From assembly GCA_001512505.1 (NCBI GenBank), contig LFSC01000040.1, positions 33,945 to 76,291 of the forward strand: a stretch of DNA of 42,347 bases. The letters are read 5' to 3'. Below, piece after piece: positions 33,163-41,242 of the stretch; position 1 is the stretch's first letter; the number at the start of each line of letters is the position of its first letter. Source of the stretch: Clostridiaceae bacterium DTU079 (GTDB taxonomy: Bacteria; Bacillota; Clostridia; Acetivibrionales; Acetivibrionaceae). Position numbers and translations under genes: made by a program. A model generated the notes under the pieces. It did not search any database. It worked only from the letters and a program-made list of their open reading frames with translations, and was not told where the DNA came from.

Positions 33163-34186
33163 AATAAAAAACATAGCAATATTTGTAATCATAGCAGTGA
33201 TTGTAGTTACAATAGGTTTTTTCGTTTTTGATATAAAAAATGAGAAAGAAGAGAACACGGACTTTTCCAGTTACAATGAGAAATATATCGGGACAAAAGC
33301 CCTTTATCTTTTAGCCGACAGAATGGGGTTTTATGTAAGCCGTTACATGAGGCCGTCAAGATTTATTCCCAACAATGCCACCATGGTTGCTTTAGCTCCT
33401 GACGAATATCTTTTTAACAGTGACATGGAACAGAAATATTTGCTGGAATGGATTAAAAGGGGAAATGCTCTTGTATTAATAGATGACTTGGATAGCTTTG
33501 AAAACGATACATTCGGTCTTATTGAATTTGTTGAAAATATAGCACCCCTTGAGGGATACGGTAAAAATTATATTGGCACCGTCGGAAAAGGCCGGGTTAT
33601 TTTTCTTGGAAATTATAATGATTACATCAACGGCGGACTGGAAGCATTGGATCCGGGAGTGGTATTTATAGACGCCCTTAACGAAGCGGGCCATAAAAGG
33701 GTATTGTTCAATGAATATTATCATGGTCTTGGAAGTTCCAAAATAACCATATGGGATATATTAACTCCCGCTGCAAAGCTCTTATTGGTTCAGTTGATAA
33801 TAGCAGCATTGGTTCTTATTTTTGTGGTATCAAGAAGGTTCGGAAAACCACAAGTTGTATATGAAATTGTAAAGCGGCAGGAAAATGAAAACCTGTTTGC
33901 CCTTTCAAACATTTATCAAAAATCCAAAGCCAACGGTCTAGTTTTGGAGAGCTATCTAAATAACTTAAAGAAGGAGTTGGCAGTTTTTTTGGGATTTGGG
34001 AGGGAAAACTATGACGACGGCGAGATATTGGCTGCGGCTCAATCCAGCAATATCTTAAAAAATATTAATTTGATAGAGTTATTTGGAGAGTGCAACAATT
34101 ATATAAATTCCGGTAAAAAGGATAATAAAGAGTTTTTGAGACTGTTTAAGAGATTGGAACAAATCAGAAAGGAGATCAAAGTATGA
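33155..34186 (+). CDS. DUF4350 membrane protein
   Basis: A 343-residue protein with an N-terminal membrane helix (IAIFVIIAVIVVTIGFFVF), an extracytoplasmic domain of the DUF4350 type (about 40-200) that resembles glutamine-amidotransferase-like or ThuA-like folds (YIGTKALYLLADRMGF, LEWIKRGNALVLIDDLD), a second membrane helix (about 207-228, LLLVQLIIAALVLIFVVSRRFG) and a cytoplasmic tail of about 110 residues. DUF4350 is a standard partner in MoxR/DUF58 operons. Start ATG 33155 follows GGGAGG; it overlaps the preceding gene by 8 bases and the MoxR gene by 4 (ATGA). No catalytic residues can be named with confidence. Confidence 0.8.
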   Translation: MSKIKNIAIFVIIAVIVVTIGFFVFDIKNEKEENTDFSSYNEKYIGTKALYLLADRMGFYVSRYMRPSRFIPNNATMVALAPDEYLFNSDMEQKYLLEWIKRGNALVLIDDLDSFENDTFGLIEFVENIAPLEGYGKNYIGTVGKGRVIFLGNYNDYINGGLEALDPGVVFIDALNEAGHKRVLFNEYYHGLGSSKITIWDILTPAAKLLLVQLIIAALVLIFVVSRRFGKPQVVYEIVKRQENENLFALSNIYQKSKANGLVLESYLNNLKKELAVFLGFGRENYDDGEILAAAQSSNILKNINLIELFGECNNYINSGKKDNKEFLRLFKRLEQIRKEIKV

Positions 34187-35175
34187 GCGAATATATGGAA
34201 GAGTATAAGGCAGTCGGTAATGAGTGCGAATTTACTACAAAAAAAGCCAAGGAAATAATCCAGGAAGTATCCCGGGTAGTTGTGGGACAATACGATTTTA
34301 TTGAGAAACTGGTAGTATGCCTGTTATCGGGAGGGCATGTACTGGTGGAAGGAGTTCCGGGACTGGCTAAAACACTGGCTTCAAAGGTCATGTCAAAAAC
34401 CATAAAGGCCGAGTTTAAGAGGGTACAGTTTACTCCCGACCTGATGCCGGCTGATATTATAGGAACAAAGGTTTTTGATCAAAAAAGCGGTGAGTTTTAT
34501 CTAAAAAAGGGTCCTCTTTTTACCAATATATTTCTTGCCGACGAAATAAACAGAACCCCTCCCAAAACCCAGGCAGCTCTTCTTGAAGCCATGGAGGAGA
34601 GGGCAATATCCATTGACGGCGAGACCCATAAGCTGGAAGAACCCTTTATGGTGCTGGCGACTCAAAACCCTGTGGAATATGAAGGAACATATCCGCTTCC
34701 TGAGGCTCAGGTGGACAGGTTTCTTATGAAGCTTATTGTGGGGTATGTTCCGCAGAAATTTGAAAACATCCTTTTACAGAAATTCAATTCGGGTTTTGAC
34801 AGCAAGAATCTTGAAAGTGAAAATATAAACGAGGTATGTACTCCTGAGGATATTAAGAGGTGCCGGGAGGAGATAAAAAATGTAAGGGTAAGTGATGAAA
34901 TAATAAACTATATTACCTCGATAATTAGGGCAACCAGAAATTCACCCAGCTTGATATTGGGTGCAAGTCCCAGGGCTTCCATTGCACTGTTGCTTACTTC
35001 GAAAGCCTATGCTGCCATCCAGGGAAGAAGCTTTGTTATTCCTGAGGATGTAAAGGACCTGGCACTGCCGGTACTCCGCCACAGGATTATATTAAGGCCG
35101 GAAGCAGGTATTGACGGGCTTGGAAACGATGATGTAATAAACAGTATTTTATCAAAGGTTGAAGTACCGAGATAA
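34183..35175 (+). CDS. MoxR-family AAA+ ATPase
   Basis: A 330-residue cytoplasmic ATPase. Walker A GVPGLAKT lies at about residues 57-64 and Walker B is in NIFLADEINRTPPKTQAALLEAME; the sensor 1 region VLATQNPVEYEGTYPLPEAQVDRF and the C-terminal lid with SPRASIALLLTSKAYA are the MoxR signature. MoxR proteins act as chaperone-like ATPases that load or activate partner proteins with von Willebrand factor A domains; the next gene, DUF58, is the usual partner. The first ATG overlaps the DUF4350 stop by 4 bases. Position within this five-gene unit shows that it works on a membrane complex, which is an inference from context. Confidence 0.93.
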   Translation: MSEYMEEYKAVGNECEFTTKKAKEIIQEVSRVVVGQYDFIEKLVVCLLSGGHVLVEGVPGLAKTLASKVMSKTIKAEFKRVQFTPDLMPADIIGTKVFDQKSGEFYLKKGPLFTNIFLADEINRTPPKTQAALLEAMEERAISIDGETHKLEEPFMVLATQNPVEYEGTYPLPEAQVDRFLMKLIVGYVPQKFENILLQKFNSGFDSKNLESENINEVCTPEDIKRCREEIKNVRVSDEIINYITSIIRATRNSPSLILGASPRASIALLLTSKAYAAIQGRSFVIPEDVKDLALPVLRHRIILRPEAGIDGLGNDDVINSILSKVEVPR

Positions 35176-35197
35176 TATTTTTGAAGGAGAAGTATAA

Positions 35198-36508
35198 ATG
35201 CCTTTTAGCAAGCTTTTTTCTTTAATTCTTGCAATTGGAATAATACCGGTTTTAATAGGTTCCTTGATAGGTATAGAGCTTTACGTTTTTTTGCTCTATA
35301 ACCTTATTGCCGTTTTGCTTTTAATTATTGATTATGTGATAACTCCGGGAAGCAAACAGTTTGAAATTGAGCGAATTTGTGACGAGAAGCTCTCAATGGG
35401 AACGGAAAATGAAATTGTCATAAATATTCGAAACAACAGCGATTATAATGTCAATATTGAAGCTGTTGATGAAGTTCCGGAGTATATGGAATTAAAAAAG
35501 CGTATTGTGAAAATAAAGGTTTTACCCCACTTTGAAAACAGCGGCAGTTATGTTGTTTTACCGCAAAAGAGAGGGGAGTATACCTTCGGGAAGGTTCATA
35601 TCAGATACCACGGAGTTCTTCGTTTATGCTCCAAAAAAGGTATTTATGACATAACAAAGAGCTATAAGGTATATCCCAATTTAAAGGATTTGAGCAGATA
35701 TGGCCTTGCAGCCATAAAGAAAAGCCAATTGATTCAGGGAATAAAGAAACATAAATCTTACGGTACCGGTACTGAGTTTGAGAGCTTAAAGGAATATGAT
35801 GAGGGCGATGACTACAGAAAAATAAACTGGTTGGCTTCCGCAAGGCTAAAAAAGCTGATTGTCAATACATATGAACCGGAAAAGAATCAGCAGGTAATGA
35901 TTATGCTCGATTCCAGCAGGGTAATGAATTCGGAAATAAATTATATAAAAAAGCTTGACTATTCAATAAACGCAGCTTTTTTGCTTGCCGATGTCGTAAT
36001 CAAAAAAGGTGACAATGTGGGAGTTATGGTTTTTGACAGCCAGGTGAAGAGATATATCAAACCGGGTAAGGGCCTTGGCCATTTTCAGCTGTTGGCGGAT
36101 AACCTATACAACGTGGAGGAAAACTTTGTTTCGGCAGACTATGAAGGAGCACTGACATATTTAACTAAAAATCAGAGCAGGAGATGCCTGATTTGTATTT
36201 TTACTGAATTGTTCAGTGTAGATGAAGCGGTTTCCCTTGCATCTGCATTGAAGAACATTGCAAAGAATCATGTTCCCCTTCTTGTAACCATTAAGGATAT
36301 GAGGCTTTATGATATGGCAGGCTCCGAGGTTAAAAGCACCGAGGATATTTTCACGAAGGCGGCTTCTATGAAGTTAATCGAAGAGAGGGAAAAGATCCAA
36401 AGAGTGTTTATCGATTCGGGGATTGCGGTGTTGGATGTCCCGCCGGATAAGCTGTCCATTGAGGTTGTGAACAAATACCTTACTATGAAATCCATGATGC
36501 AGATATAG
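35198..36508 (+). CDS. DUF58 / VWA-like protein
   Basis: A 436-residue protein with two adjacent N-terminal membrane helices (about 5-45), an exported-looking beta domain (about 55-160), and the DUF58 signature GTGTEFESLKEYDEGDDYRKI followed by NWLASARLKKLIVNTYEPE. After that comes a von Willebrand A-like domain with a degenerate metal site, QQVMIMLDSSRVMNSE (D-x-S-x but Arg-Val instead of the canonical Gly-Ser of DxSxS). It is the standard partner of MoxR ATPases. It starts 22 bases after moxR at ATG 35198 with AAGGAGAAG. It is last in the operon; no obvious terminator follows before the protease gene. Confidence 0.88.
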   Translation: MPFSKLFSLILAIGIIPVLIGSLIGIELYVFLLYNLIAVLLLIIDYVITPGSKQFEIERICDEKLSMGTENEIVINIRNNSDYNVNIEAVDEVPEYMELKKRIVKIKVLPHFENSGSYVVLPQKRGEYTFGKVHIRYHGVLRLCSKKGIYDITKSYKVYPNLKDLSRYGLAAIKKSQLIQGIKKHKSYGTGTEFESLKEYDEGDDYRKINWLASARLKKLIVNTYEPEKNQQVMIMLDSSRVMNSEINYIKKLDYSINAAFLLADVVIKKGDNVGVMVFDSQVKRYIKPGKGLGHFQLLADNLYNVEENFVSADYEGALTYLTKNQSRRCLICIFTELFSVDEAVSLASALKNIAKNHVPLLVTIKDMRLYDMAGSEVKSTEDIFTKAASMKLIEEREKIQRVFIDSGIAVLDVPPDKLSIEVVNKYLTMKSMMQI

Positions 36509-36640
36509 AAAAGCATTCATAAACAGACCTCTCAATGATTATTCTTCCAATTATCTATAAAATATATATAAAATTATGCCGATATTAATAATATATGCCT
36601 TAAATATATGTCTTAGTTCATTTTCAAGGAGGAAATTTCT

Positions 36641-37855
36641 ATGAATGCTAAACAGTTTCTATTGGTATTATTAGGATTTACACTTCCTTTTATAATAATT
36701 TTCGGTACATTTCTTGTATTTTTTAGCTTTATTAATCCTCCTAAGGCCATAGTTGATGATACTCATTATAACGTTGAAAATACTCATAATAATGAAAAAC
36801 TTATTAAAAAAGAATTATATACTGTTAGTTATGAGGATGAAGAATTAATGGACACTGAAATTTCCGAGTTAATTAAATATGTATGTAAAGTTGAAACGGA
36901 CCAAGGAATTCAGGGTTCCGGAGTGTTAATAAGTGATAATGGATATATAATTACAAATTATCATGTAGTTGAAAAAGGCAATATCTCTGTTACGTTTCAA
37001 GATGAAAAAGGTAATGAATCCGACTTAAAACCGGCAAAATTAATTACATATAATGCTGATGATGACATTGCATTATTACATGTTGATGATTTAATGAAGG
37101 ACGGATTTATCATGTTTGCGCCCGAAGACAGTATCAAATTGGGCGAAAAAGTTGTTGCCATAGGTTCTTCGAAGGGATTAATCAATACTCTTTCTTTTGG
37201 TAATGTAACAGGGTTAAGAGACGAATATATTCAAACAGACGCTGCTGTTTCGCCGGGAAATTCCGGTGGAGCATTATTGAACCAAAAAGGTCAATTGATT
37301 GGTATAACTACTTCTAAAGTTATTGGTGGAGAAAACCTGAATTTTGCATTGTCCATTGGAGTAATAATGGATTTCTTAGATGAAATAGATATTAATAGCA
37401 TAAATTTATACGGAAATGAAGATGAAAACAGTCAGACTCCGGAAGAATCAAATTCATCTATACAATCTTATGAAACTGACAAATATATCGGTGATCCGAT
37501 ACACTGTGATTTTACCGTTAATTATTTAGGTGGAATCGAATTATATTGGGAGGTTAAAAACAATACTAATAAAAGGATTAAATATTATACAGTTTATGGA
37601 GAAATGTATAATCGTGTAGATGACCCTGCATATGATGAAATTACACGAAAAAGCCAGTTTGCAGTAAAGTATATAGGACCGGTTGAAACAACCGGATCTT
37701 TACTTGTATTTTCTAATGTGGCATATTGCGAAGTCTGTTATAGAATTATAATTACTAATGTTATGGTTGAATATTTTGATGGAACCAGTGAAAATTTTAC
37801 ATGTAACCATGTTGCTTATAGAGTAAACCGCCATAACTTTAATTTTGCATTTTAA
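36641..37855 (+). CDS. Membrane-anchored trypsin-like serine protease (HtrA-like, no PDZ)
   Basis: A 404-residue protein with an N-terminal membrane helix (about 7-31) and an extracytoplasmic S1C protease domain (about 78-250). The catalytic triad is visible as His108 (TNYHVVEKG), Asp142 (NADDDIALLHV) and Ser208 (PGNSGGALL), as in DegP/HtrA. There is no PDZ domain; instead residues about 285-404 form a beta-rich region with several Cys and aromatic residues (IELYWEVKNNTNKRIKYY; YCEVCYRIIITNVMVEYFDG) that I do not recognise. Codon choice is more AT-rich than in its neighbours, which may mean recent acquisition. It stands alone between the MoxR operon and the feo locus; a role in envelope protein quality control or processing is inferred. 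Confidence 0.85.
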   Translation: MNAKQFLLVLLGFTLPFIIIFGTFLVFFSFINPPKAIVDDTHYNVENTHNNEKLIKKELYTVSYEDEELMDTEISELIKYVCKVETDQGIQGSGVLISDNGYIITNYHVVEKGNISVTFQDEKGNESDLKPAKLITYNADDDIALLHVDDLMKDGFIMFAPEDSIKLGEKVVAIGSSKGLINTLSFGNVTGLRDEYIQTDAAVSPGNSGGALLNQKGQLIGITTSKVIGGENLNFALSIGVIMDFLDEIDINSINLYGNEDENSQTPEESNSSIQSYETDKYIGDPIHCDFTVNYLGGIELYWEVKNNTNKRIKYYTVYGEMYNRVDDPAYDEITRKSQFAVKYIGPVETTGSLLVFSNVAYCEVCYRIIITNVMVEYFDGTSENFTCNHVAYRVNRHNFNFAF

Positions 37856-37943
37856 CATAAGTTAATTTTCTTATAGCGGATGAAGCATACTTGAAAATTA
37901 GACTTTTATTCGTAAATAATTATTTAACATAGCTAAAATTTCC

Positions 37944-37972
37944 TTGACAAAGGAAATTTTTTTTGCTATTCT
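37944..37972 (+). promoter_or_regulatory. Promoter of the feo locus
   Basis: TTGACA (37944-37949), 17 bases, TATTCT (37967-37972). The expected transcription start falls on the operator at 37979-37994. Confidence 0.75.
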
Positions 37973-37978
37973 TAAATT

Positions 37979-37994
37979 GTTAACCAAGGTTAAC
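37979..37994 (+). promoter_or_regulatory. Operator 1, DtxR-family type palindrome
   Basis: GTTAACCAAGGTTAAC has perfect 7-bp inverted arms around AA and lies 7 bases after the -10. A regulator bound here would block transcription of its own gene. Confidence 0.7.
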
Positions 37995-38037
37995 TTTATC
38001 GATGAAAACTATAATACATGATTATTGGAGTGTTAAA

Positions 38038-38427
38038 GTGGGTAATAATGAATCAATGGAAATGTATCTTGAAACTATATATTTATTGGAAAGCAATCAT
38101 GGTCATGCCCATGTAGTAGATATTGCAAAGCAACTTAGTGTGTCTAAACCTAGCGTGACAAAGGCTATTAAGCAACTTAAAGCACAAGGGTATGTTAATA
38201 CGGAAAAGTACGGGACCATTACATTGACGGAAAAAGGCAAAGAAAAATCTGAGGAAATATATACGAACCATCAACTGTTAGAGCTTTTTTTAGCGCATTC
38301 TCTTGATTTATCTGCTGAGCAAGCCAGTATCAATGCATGTAAAATAGAGCATGTTCTCAGTGAAGAGATGATTGAAGCGATTAAAAGCTATTTAAAAAAG
38401 AACAACATCGATATAAGTAAGCTGTAA
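38038..38427 (+). CDS. DtxR/MntR-family metal-dependent transcriptional regulator
   Basis: A 129-residue regulator with an N-terminal winged helix-turn-helix (SMEMYLETIYLLE, then VVDIAKQLSVSKPSVTKAIKQLKAQGYV) and a metal-binding dimerisation domain (HQLLELFLAHSLDLSAEQASINACKIEHVLSEEM). No SH3-like third domain is present, so it is of the short MntR type. The conserved Glu/His/Cys set (Cys and Glu in NACKIEHV) fits Fe2+ or Mn2+ binding. GTG 38038 is chosen because GGAG lies 7 bases before; the in-frame ATG at 38002 follows no such site and lies just 8 bases after the operator. It precedes feoA by 19 bases and so should sense iron and repress the operon when metal is plentiful. Confidence 0.85.
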   Translation: MGNNESMEMYLETIYLLESNHGHAHVVDIAKQLSVSKPSVTKAIKQLKAQGYVNTEKYGTITLTEKGKEKSEEIYTNHQLLELFLAHSLDLSAEQASINACKIEHVLSEEMIEAIKSYLKKNNIDISKL

Positions 38428-38446
38428 AGCTCAAGGAGGTTTAGTT

Positions 38447-38731
38447 ATGGATCATACTGTCAGCAGCAAAATAATATTACCGTTCAGTGGGAGAACTAAA
38501 AGGAATGTCAACGAAGTGACAAATCTGGCAAATGCACAGGTAAACAAAGAATACGTGATTAAAGAAGTGAAGACTGATGATGAGGAACTTAAAAATTTTC
38601 TTTTTACATTGGGATGCTATGAGGGCGAAACAGTGACAGTGCTGTCAGTAGTTAGTGATAATTTGGTTATTTCCGTTAAAGACGCAAGATATAGTATTGA
38701 TAAGGATTTAGCTGAAGCGATTATAGTCTGA
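38447..38731 (+). CDS. feoA: FeoA-domain protein, ferrous iron transport
   Basis: A 94-residue SH3-like FeoA protein: NKEYVIKEVKTDDEELKNFLFTLGCYEGETVTVLSVVSDNLVISVKD, ending in the usual IDKDLAEAIIV. The first 30 residues (VSSKIILPFSGRTKRNVNEV) are an extension beyond the typical core. FeoA is a small cytoplasmic protein that binds FeoB and affects its activity. GGAGG lies 8 bases before the ATG. It follows the regulator by 19 bases and is separated from feoB by 193 bases that hold two further operators, so feoB probably has its own promoter. Confidence 0.88.
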   Translation: MDHTVSSKIILPFSGRTKRNVNEVTNLANAQVNKEYVIKEVKTDDEELKNFLFTLGCYEGETVTVLSVVSDNLVISVKDARYSIDKDLAEAIIV

Positions 38732-38750
38732 CTGTTTTTTTAAATTAAAA

Positions 38751-38766
38751 GTTAGCCCAAGTTAAC
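38751..38766 (+). promoter_or_regulatory. Operator 2, DtxR-family type palindrome
   Basis: GTTAGCCCAAGTTAAC, same layout as operator 1 (arms GTTARCY and RGYTAAC-like), lies 20 bases after the feoA stop in the gap before feoB. Confidence 0.6.
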
Positions 38767-38839
38767 AAAAATAAATATTAACGGGATCTAACGAAAAAAC
38801 AGGCAAAAGGGATGAAGGTCCGATATTTTGGGAGTTATA

Positions 38840-38891
38840 TTGGATTATATTATAACGATTTTTTATATACAAAAAGTTAACTTAAGCTAAC
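38840..38891 (+). promoter_or_regulatory. feoB promoter candidate with operator 3
   Basis: GTTAACTTAAGCTAAC (38876-38891) is the third copy of the palindrome. It follows TATATA (38864-38869) at the same 6-base gap as operator 1 follows its -10; TTGGAT at 38840-38845 gives an 18-base spacer. feoB starts 34 bases later. Confidence 0.6.
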
Positions 38892-38924
38892 AATTGAGGA
38901 TTTATATAAATAAGGAGGAGCTTT

Positions 38925-40928
38925 ATGAAAGTAGCATTAGCAGGTAATCCAAACAGTGGAAAAACAACATTATTCAATGCAATAACAGGTAGGGTTGAAC
39001 ATGTAGGAAACTGGGCAGGGGTAACGGTTGAGAAAAAGGAAGGGAATATCAAGAAAAGCCTTGTTGAAGGAAATGCTGATATTATTGCAGTAGACCTTCC
39101 CGGAGCGTATTCTTTGTCACCTTTTACATCCGAGGAAAGCATCACGAGTGAATTCGTTAAAAAGGAAAATCCGGATGTCATTATTAATATTGTTGATGCC
39201 ACAAACTTAAGCAGAAGCTTGTTTTTTACAACTCAACTTTTGGAGCTGGGAATACCGGTGGTTATTGCTCTCAACAAGAGTGATTTAAGCAAGAAGAAGG
39301 GAATAACTATCAATGTTGCTGCTTTGTCGGAAAAACTTCAATGTCCTGTTATTGAAACAGTGTCTACCGTTACAAGAAAGAACGGCCTACAGGACCTTAT
39401 ATCTGCTGCCGTAAGTGTAAAGGGAAAGAAACAGAAATCACCCTTCGAGGGCTTGGAGGTCGATTTGACAGATAAAAAATCGGTTGAAGCAGCGGATAAA
39501 AAACGGTTTGAGCTTGTAAAGGCAATTGTTGCAGAAGTTGAAGACAGAAAAACAAGCAGCAATCGTCAAACCAGGCAAGATGCAGTTGACAGGGTATTAG
39601 CCCATAAATGGCTTGGTATCCCAATCTTCGCACTGGTGATGTGGGCAGTGTTTTCCATTTCACAGACATATGTGGGACCGTTTTTTGCCGATACCTTTGT
39701 CGGCTGGATAGATACATTCAACGGTTGGGTTGAAGGTTTGCTGGGGGATAGAGTATCACCTGTGCTTAAAGCTATTCTCTTGGACGGTATTATTGGCGGG
39801 GTTGGTGCTGTTGTAGGTTTTTTGCCCCTTATCATGGTGTTGTTTTTCCTGCTGGCGTTACTGGAAGATTGCGGATACATGGCCCGTGTTGCCGTAGTTA
39901 TGGATAGGTTTTTCAAGAAAGTGGGATTATCGGGAAAATCGATTATTCCTATGATTATCGGTACCGGATGTGCTATTCCCGGAATTATGGCAACGAGAAC
40001 CATTAAAAATGAAAGGCAGAGAAGAACAACCGCAATGCTGACTCCATTTATGCCATGTGGGGCAAAGGTACCGGTTATTGCTCTTTTTGCAGGCGTGTTC
40101 TTTAATGATTCTGCTTGGGTGGGAACATTAATGTACTTTGTAGGTATTGCACTTATAATTATAGGAGCTTTAATTGTAGTCAGAATTACCGGAGAAAAAA
40201 ATAAAAGATCCTACTTCATTATGGAGTTACCGGAATATAAATTTCCCAGCATTAAGAGAGCTTTGGTAGAAATGTTTTCGAGGGCAAAAGCATTTATTGT
40301 TAAAGCGGGTACTATCATTCTTCTTTGCAATGCTGCGGTACAAATTATGCAAACCTTCAATTGGAAATTCCAAGTAGTTGCTGAAGGAGCGGAGAACACC
40401 AGTATTCTTGCCACTATTGCATCACCCTTTGCAATTTTATTAATACCTTTGGGATTCGGTGTATGGCAGTTGGCTGCAGCATCCCTTACCGGGTTTATTG
40501 CAAAAGAGAATGTAGTGGGAACATTGGCAGTTGTATATTCAATCACAAACTTCATTGATACGGAAGAATTTGCTTTAATCAACGGAGCAACTGATGTTGC
40601 CGGTGTAATGGGACTGACTTCGGCTGCTGCATTGGCGTACCTGATGTTTAACTTGTTTACACCGCCGTGTTTTGCCGCTATAGGTGCTATGAACGCCGAG
40701 ATGGAGGATAAAAAGTGGCTTTGGGGTGCAATTGCATTTCAGTTGTTTACGGGGTACACGGTCGCATTTGTTACTTACCAGGCAGGAACTTTAATAACAA
40801 CAGGTGCTTTTGGAAGTGGCTTCTTACCGGGGTTAATTGCCGTAACGGCAATGATAGGCTGTGTTGCTTACCTTATGAAAAAAGGTGAGCAAAAAGCTAC
40901 TGCAAAATCTGCACTAAAAAGTGCATAG
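38925..40928 (+). CDS. feoB: Ferrous iron transporter FeoB
   Basis: A 667-residue inner-membrane Fe2+ transporter. The N-terminal G domain has G1 GNPNSGKTT (residues 7-15), G3 VDLPGAYSL and G4 NKSD, with the intracellular GNWAGVTVEKKEG switch region. The C-terminal membrane domain (about 225-650) contains the two gate motifs DCGYMARVAVVMDRFFKKVG and GCAIPGIMATRTIKNE, and the second gate with LTSAAALAYLMFNLFTPPCFAAI, including the conserved Cys. It imports Fe2+ driven by GTP binding. RBS AAGGAGGAG precedes the ATG. It is followed after 11 bases by a small Cys-rich gene in the same transcript. The lack of metal repression sites elsewhere in the window suggests this is the main iron locus here. 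Confidence 0.95.
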   Translation: MKVALAGNPNSGKTTLFNAITGRVEHVGNWAGVTVEKKEGNIKKSLVEGNADIIAVDLPGAYSLSPFTSEESITSEFVKKENPDVIINIVDATNLSRSLFFTTQLLELGIPVVIALNKSDLSKKKGITINVAALSEKLQCPVIETVSTVTRKNGLQDLISAAVSVKGKKQKSPFEGLEVDLTDKKSVEAADKKRFELVKAIVAEVEDRKTSSNRQTRQDAVDRVLAHKWLGIPIFALVMWAVFSISQTYVGPFFADTFVGWIDTFNGWVEGLLGDRVSPVLKAILLDGIIGGVGAVVGFLPLIMVLFFLLALLEDCGYMARVAVVMDRFFKKVGLSGKSIIPMIIGTGCAIPGIMATRTIKNERQRRTTAMLTPFMPCGAKVPVIALFAGVFFNDSAWVGTLMYFVGIALIIIGALIVVRITGEKNKRSYFIMELPEYKFPSIKRALVEMFSRAKAFIVKAGTIILLCNAAVQIMQTFNWKFQVVAEGAENTSILATIASPFAILLIPLGFGVWQLAAASLTGFIAKENVVGTLAVVYSITNFIDTEEFALINGATDVAGVMGLTSAAALAYLMFNLFTPPCFAAIGAMNAEMEDKKWLWGAIAFQLFTGYTVAFVTYQAGTLITTGAFGSGFLPGLIAVTAMIGCVAYLMKKGEQKATAKSALKSA

Positions 40929-40939
40929 GAGGGATGTAT

Positions 40940-41098
40940 ATGGAAAATTTAGTTGTAGCAATTGTTATTTTGGCAATCGTAGCTGTTTCAGTTACTAAAA
41001 TAGTAATTGAAAAGAAAAGAGGAGCTAAATGTATAGGTTGTCCCGTCAGTAAATCAAGCGGAGGCTGTTGCTGCTGTGACCATTCTGCTAACGAATGA
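40940..41098 (+). CDS. FeoB-associated Cys-rich membrane protein
   Basis: A 52-residue protein, too short for many gene callers. It has an N-terminal membrane helix (LVVAIVILAIVAVSVTKIVI) and a cytoplasmic tail with KRGAKCIGCPVSKSSGGCCCCDHSANE: a CxxC pair and a CCCC cluster plus His. This is the FeoB-associated Cys-rich family (often called FeoC-like by position), probably binding Fe2+ at the inner face of FeoB or helping assembly. ATG 40940 is used as AGGAGGG lies 6 bases upstream; it begins 11 bases after the feoB stop. Confidence 0.85.
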   Translation: MENLVVAIVILAIVAVSVTKIVIEKKRGAKCIGCPVSKSSGGCCCCDHSANE

Positions 41099-41191
41099 AA
41101 AGGGAAATTTATAAGGTAAATGCTTATTTACTATAGACATATTTGAAAACGATAAATATGGACATATAGGGTAGTGATTTGCTGTATGGAG

Positions 41192-41236
41192 GCTTGCCGC
41201 GAAAAAGCGGCAAGCACCATAGGGCAGATACTGCCC
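41192..41236. terminator. Two adjacent hairpins between feo locus and LysM gene
   Basis: GCTTGCCGC (41192-41200) pairs with GCGGCAAGC (41207-41215) around GAAAAA, and GGGCAG (41222-41227) pairs with CTGCCC (41231-41236). Neither is followed by a good T run on either strand, so they are likely transcript-end structures for the two convergent units. Confidence 0.5.
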
Positions 41237-41242
41237 CATTGT

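Noticed and set aside
38002..38037. Longer start of the DtxR-family regulator at ATG 38002
   Set aside because: No ribosome binding site, only 8 bases from the operator, and the extra residues precede the normal family start; GTG 38038 has GGAG at the right distance.
39566..40582. Long minus-strand open frames inside feoB
   Set aside because: They are complements of a strongly conserved transporter and show no start signals.
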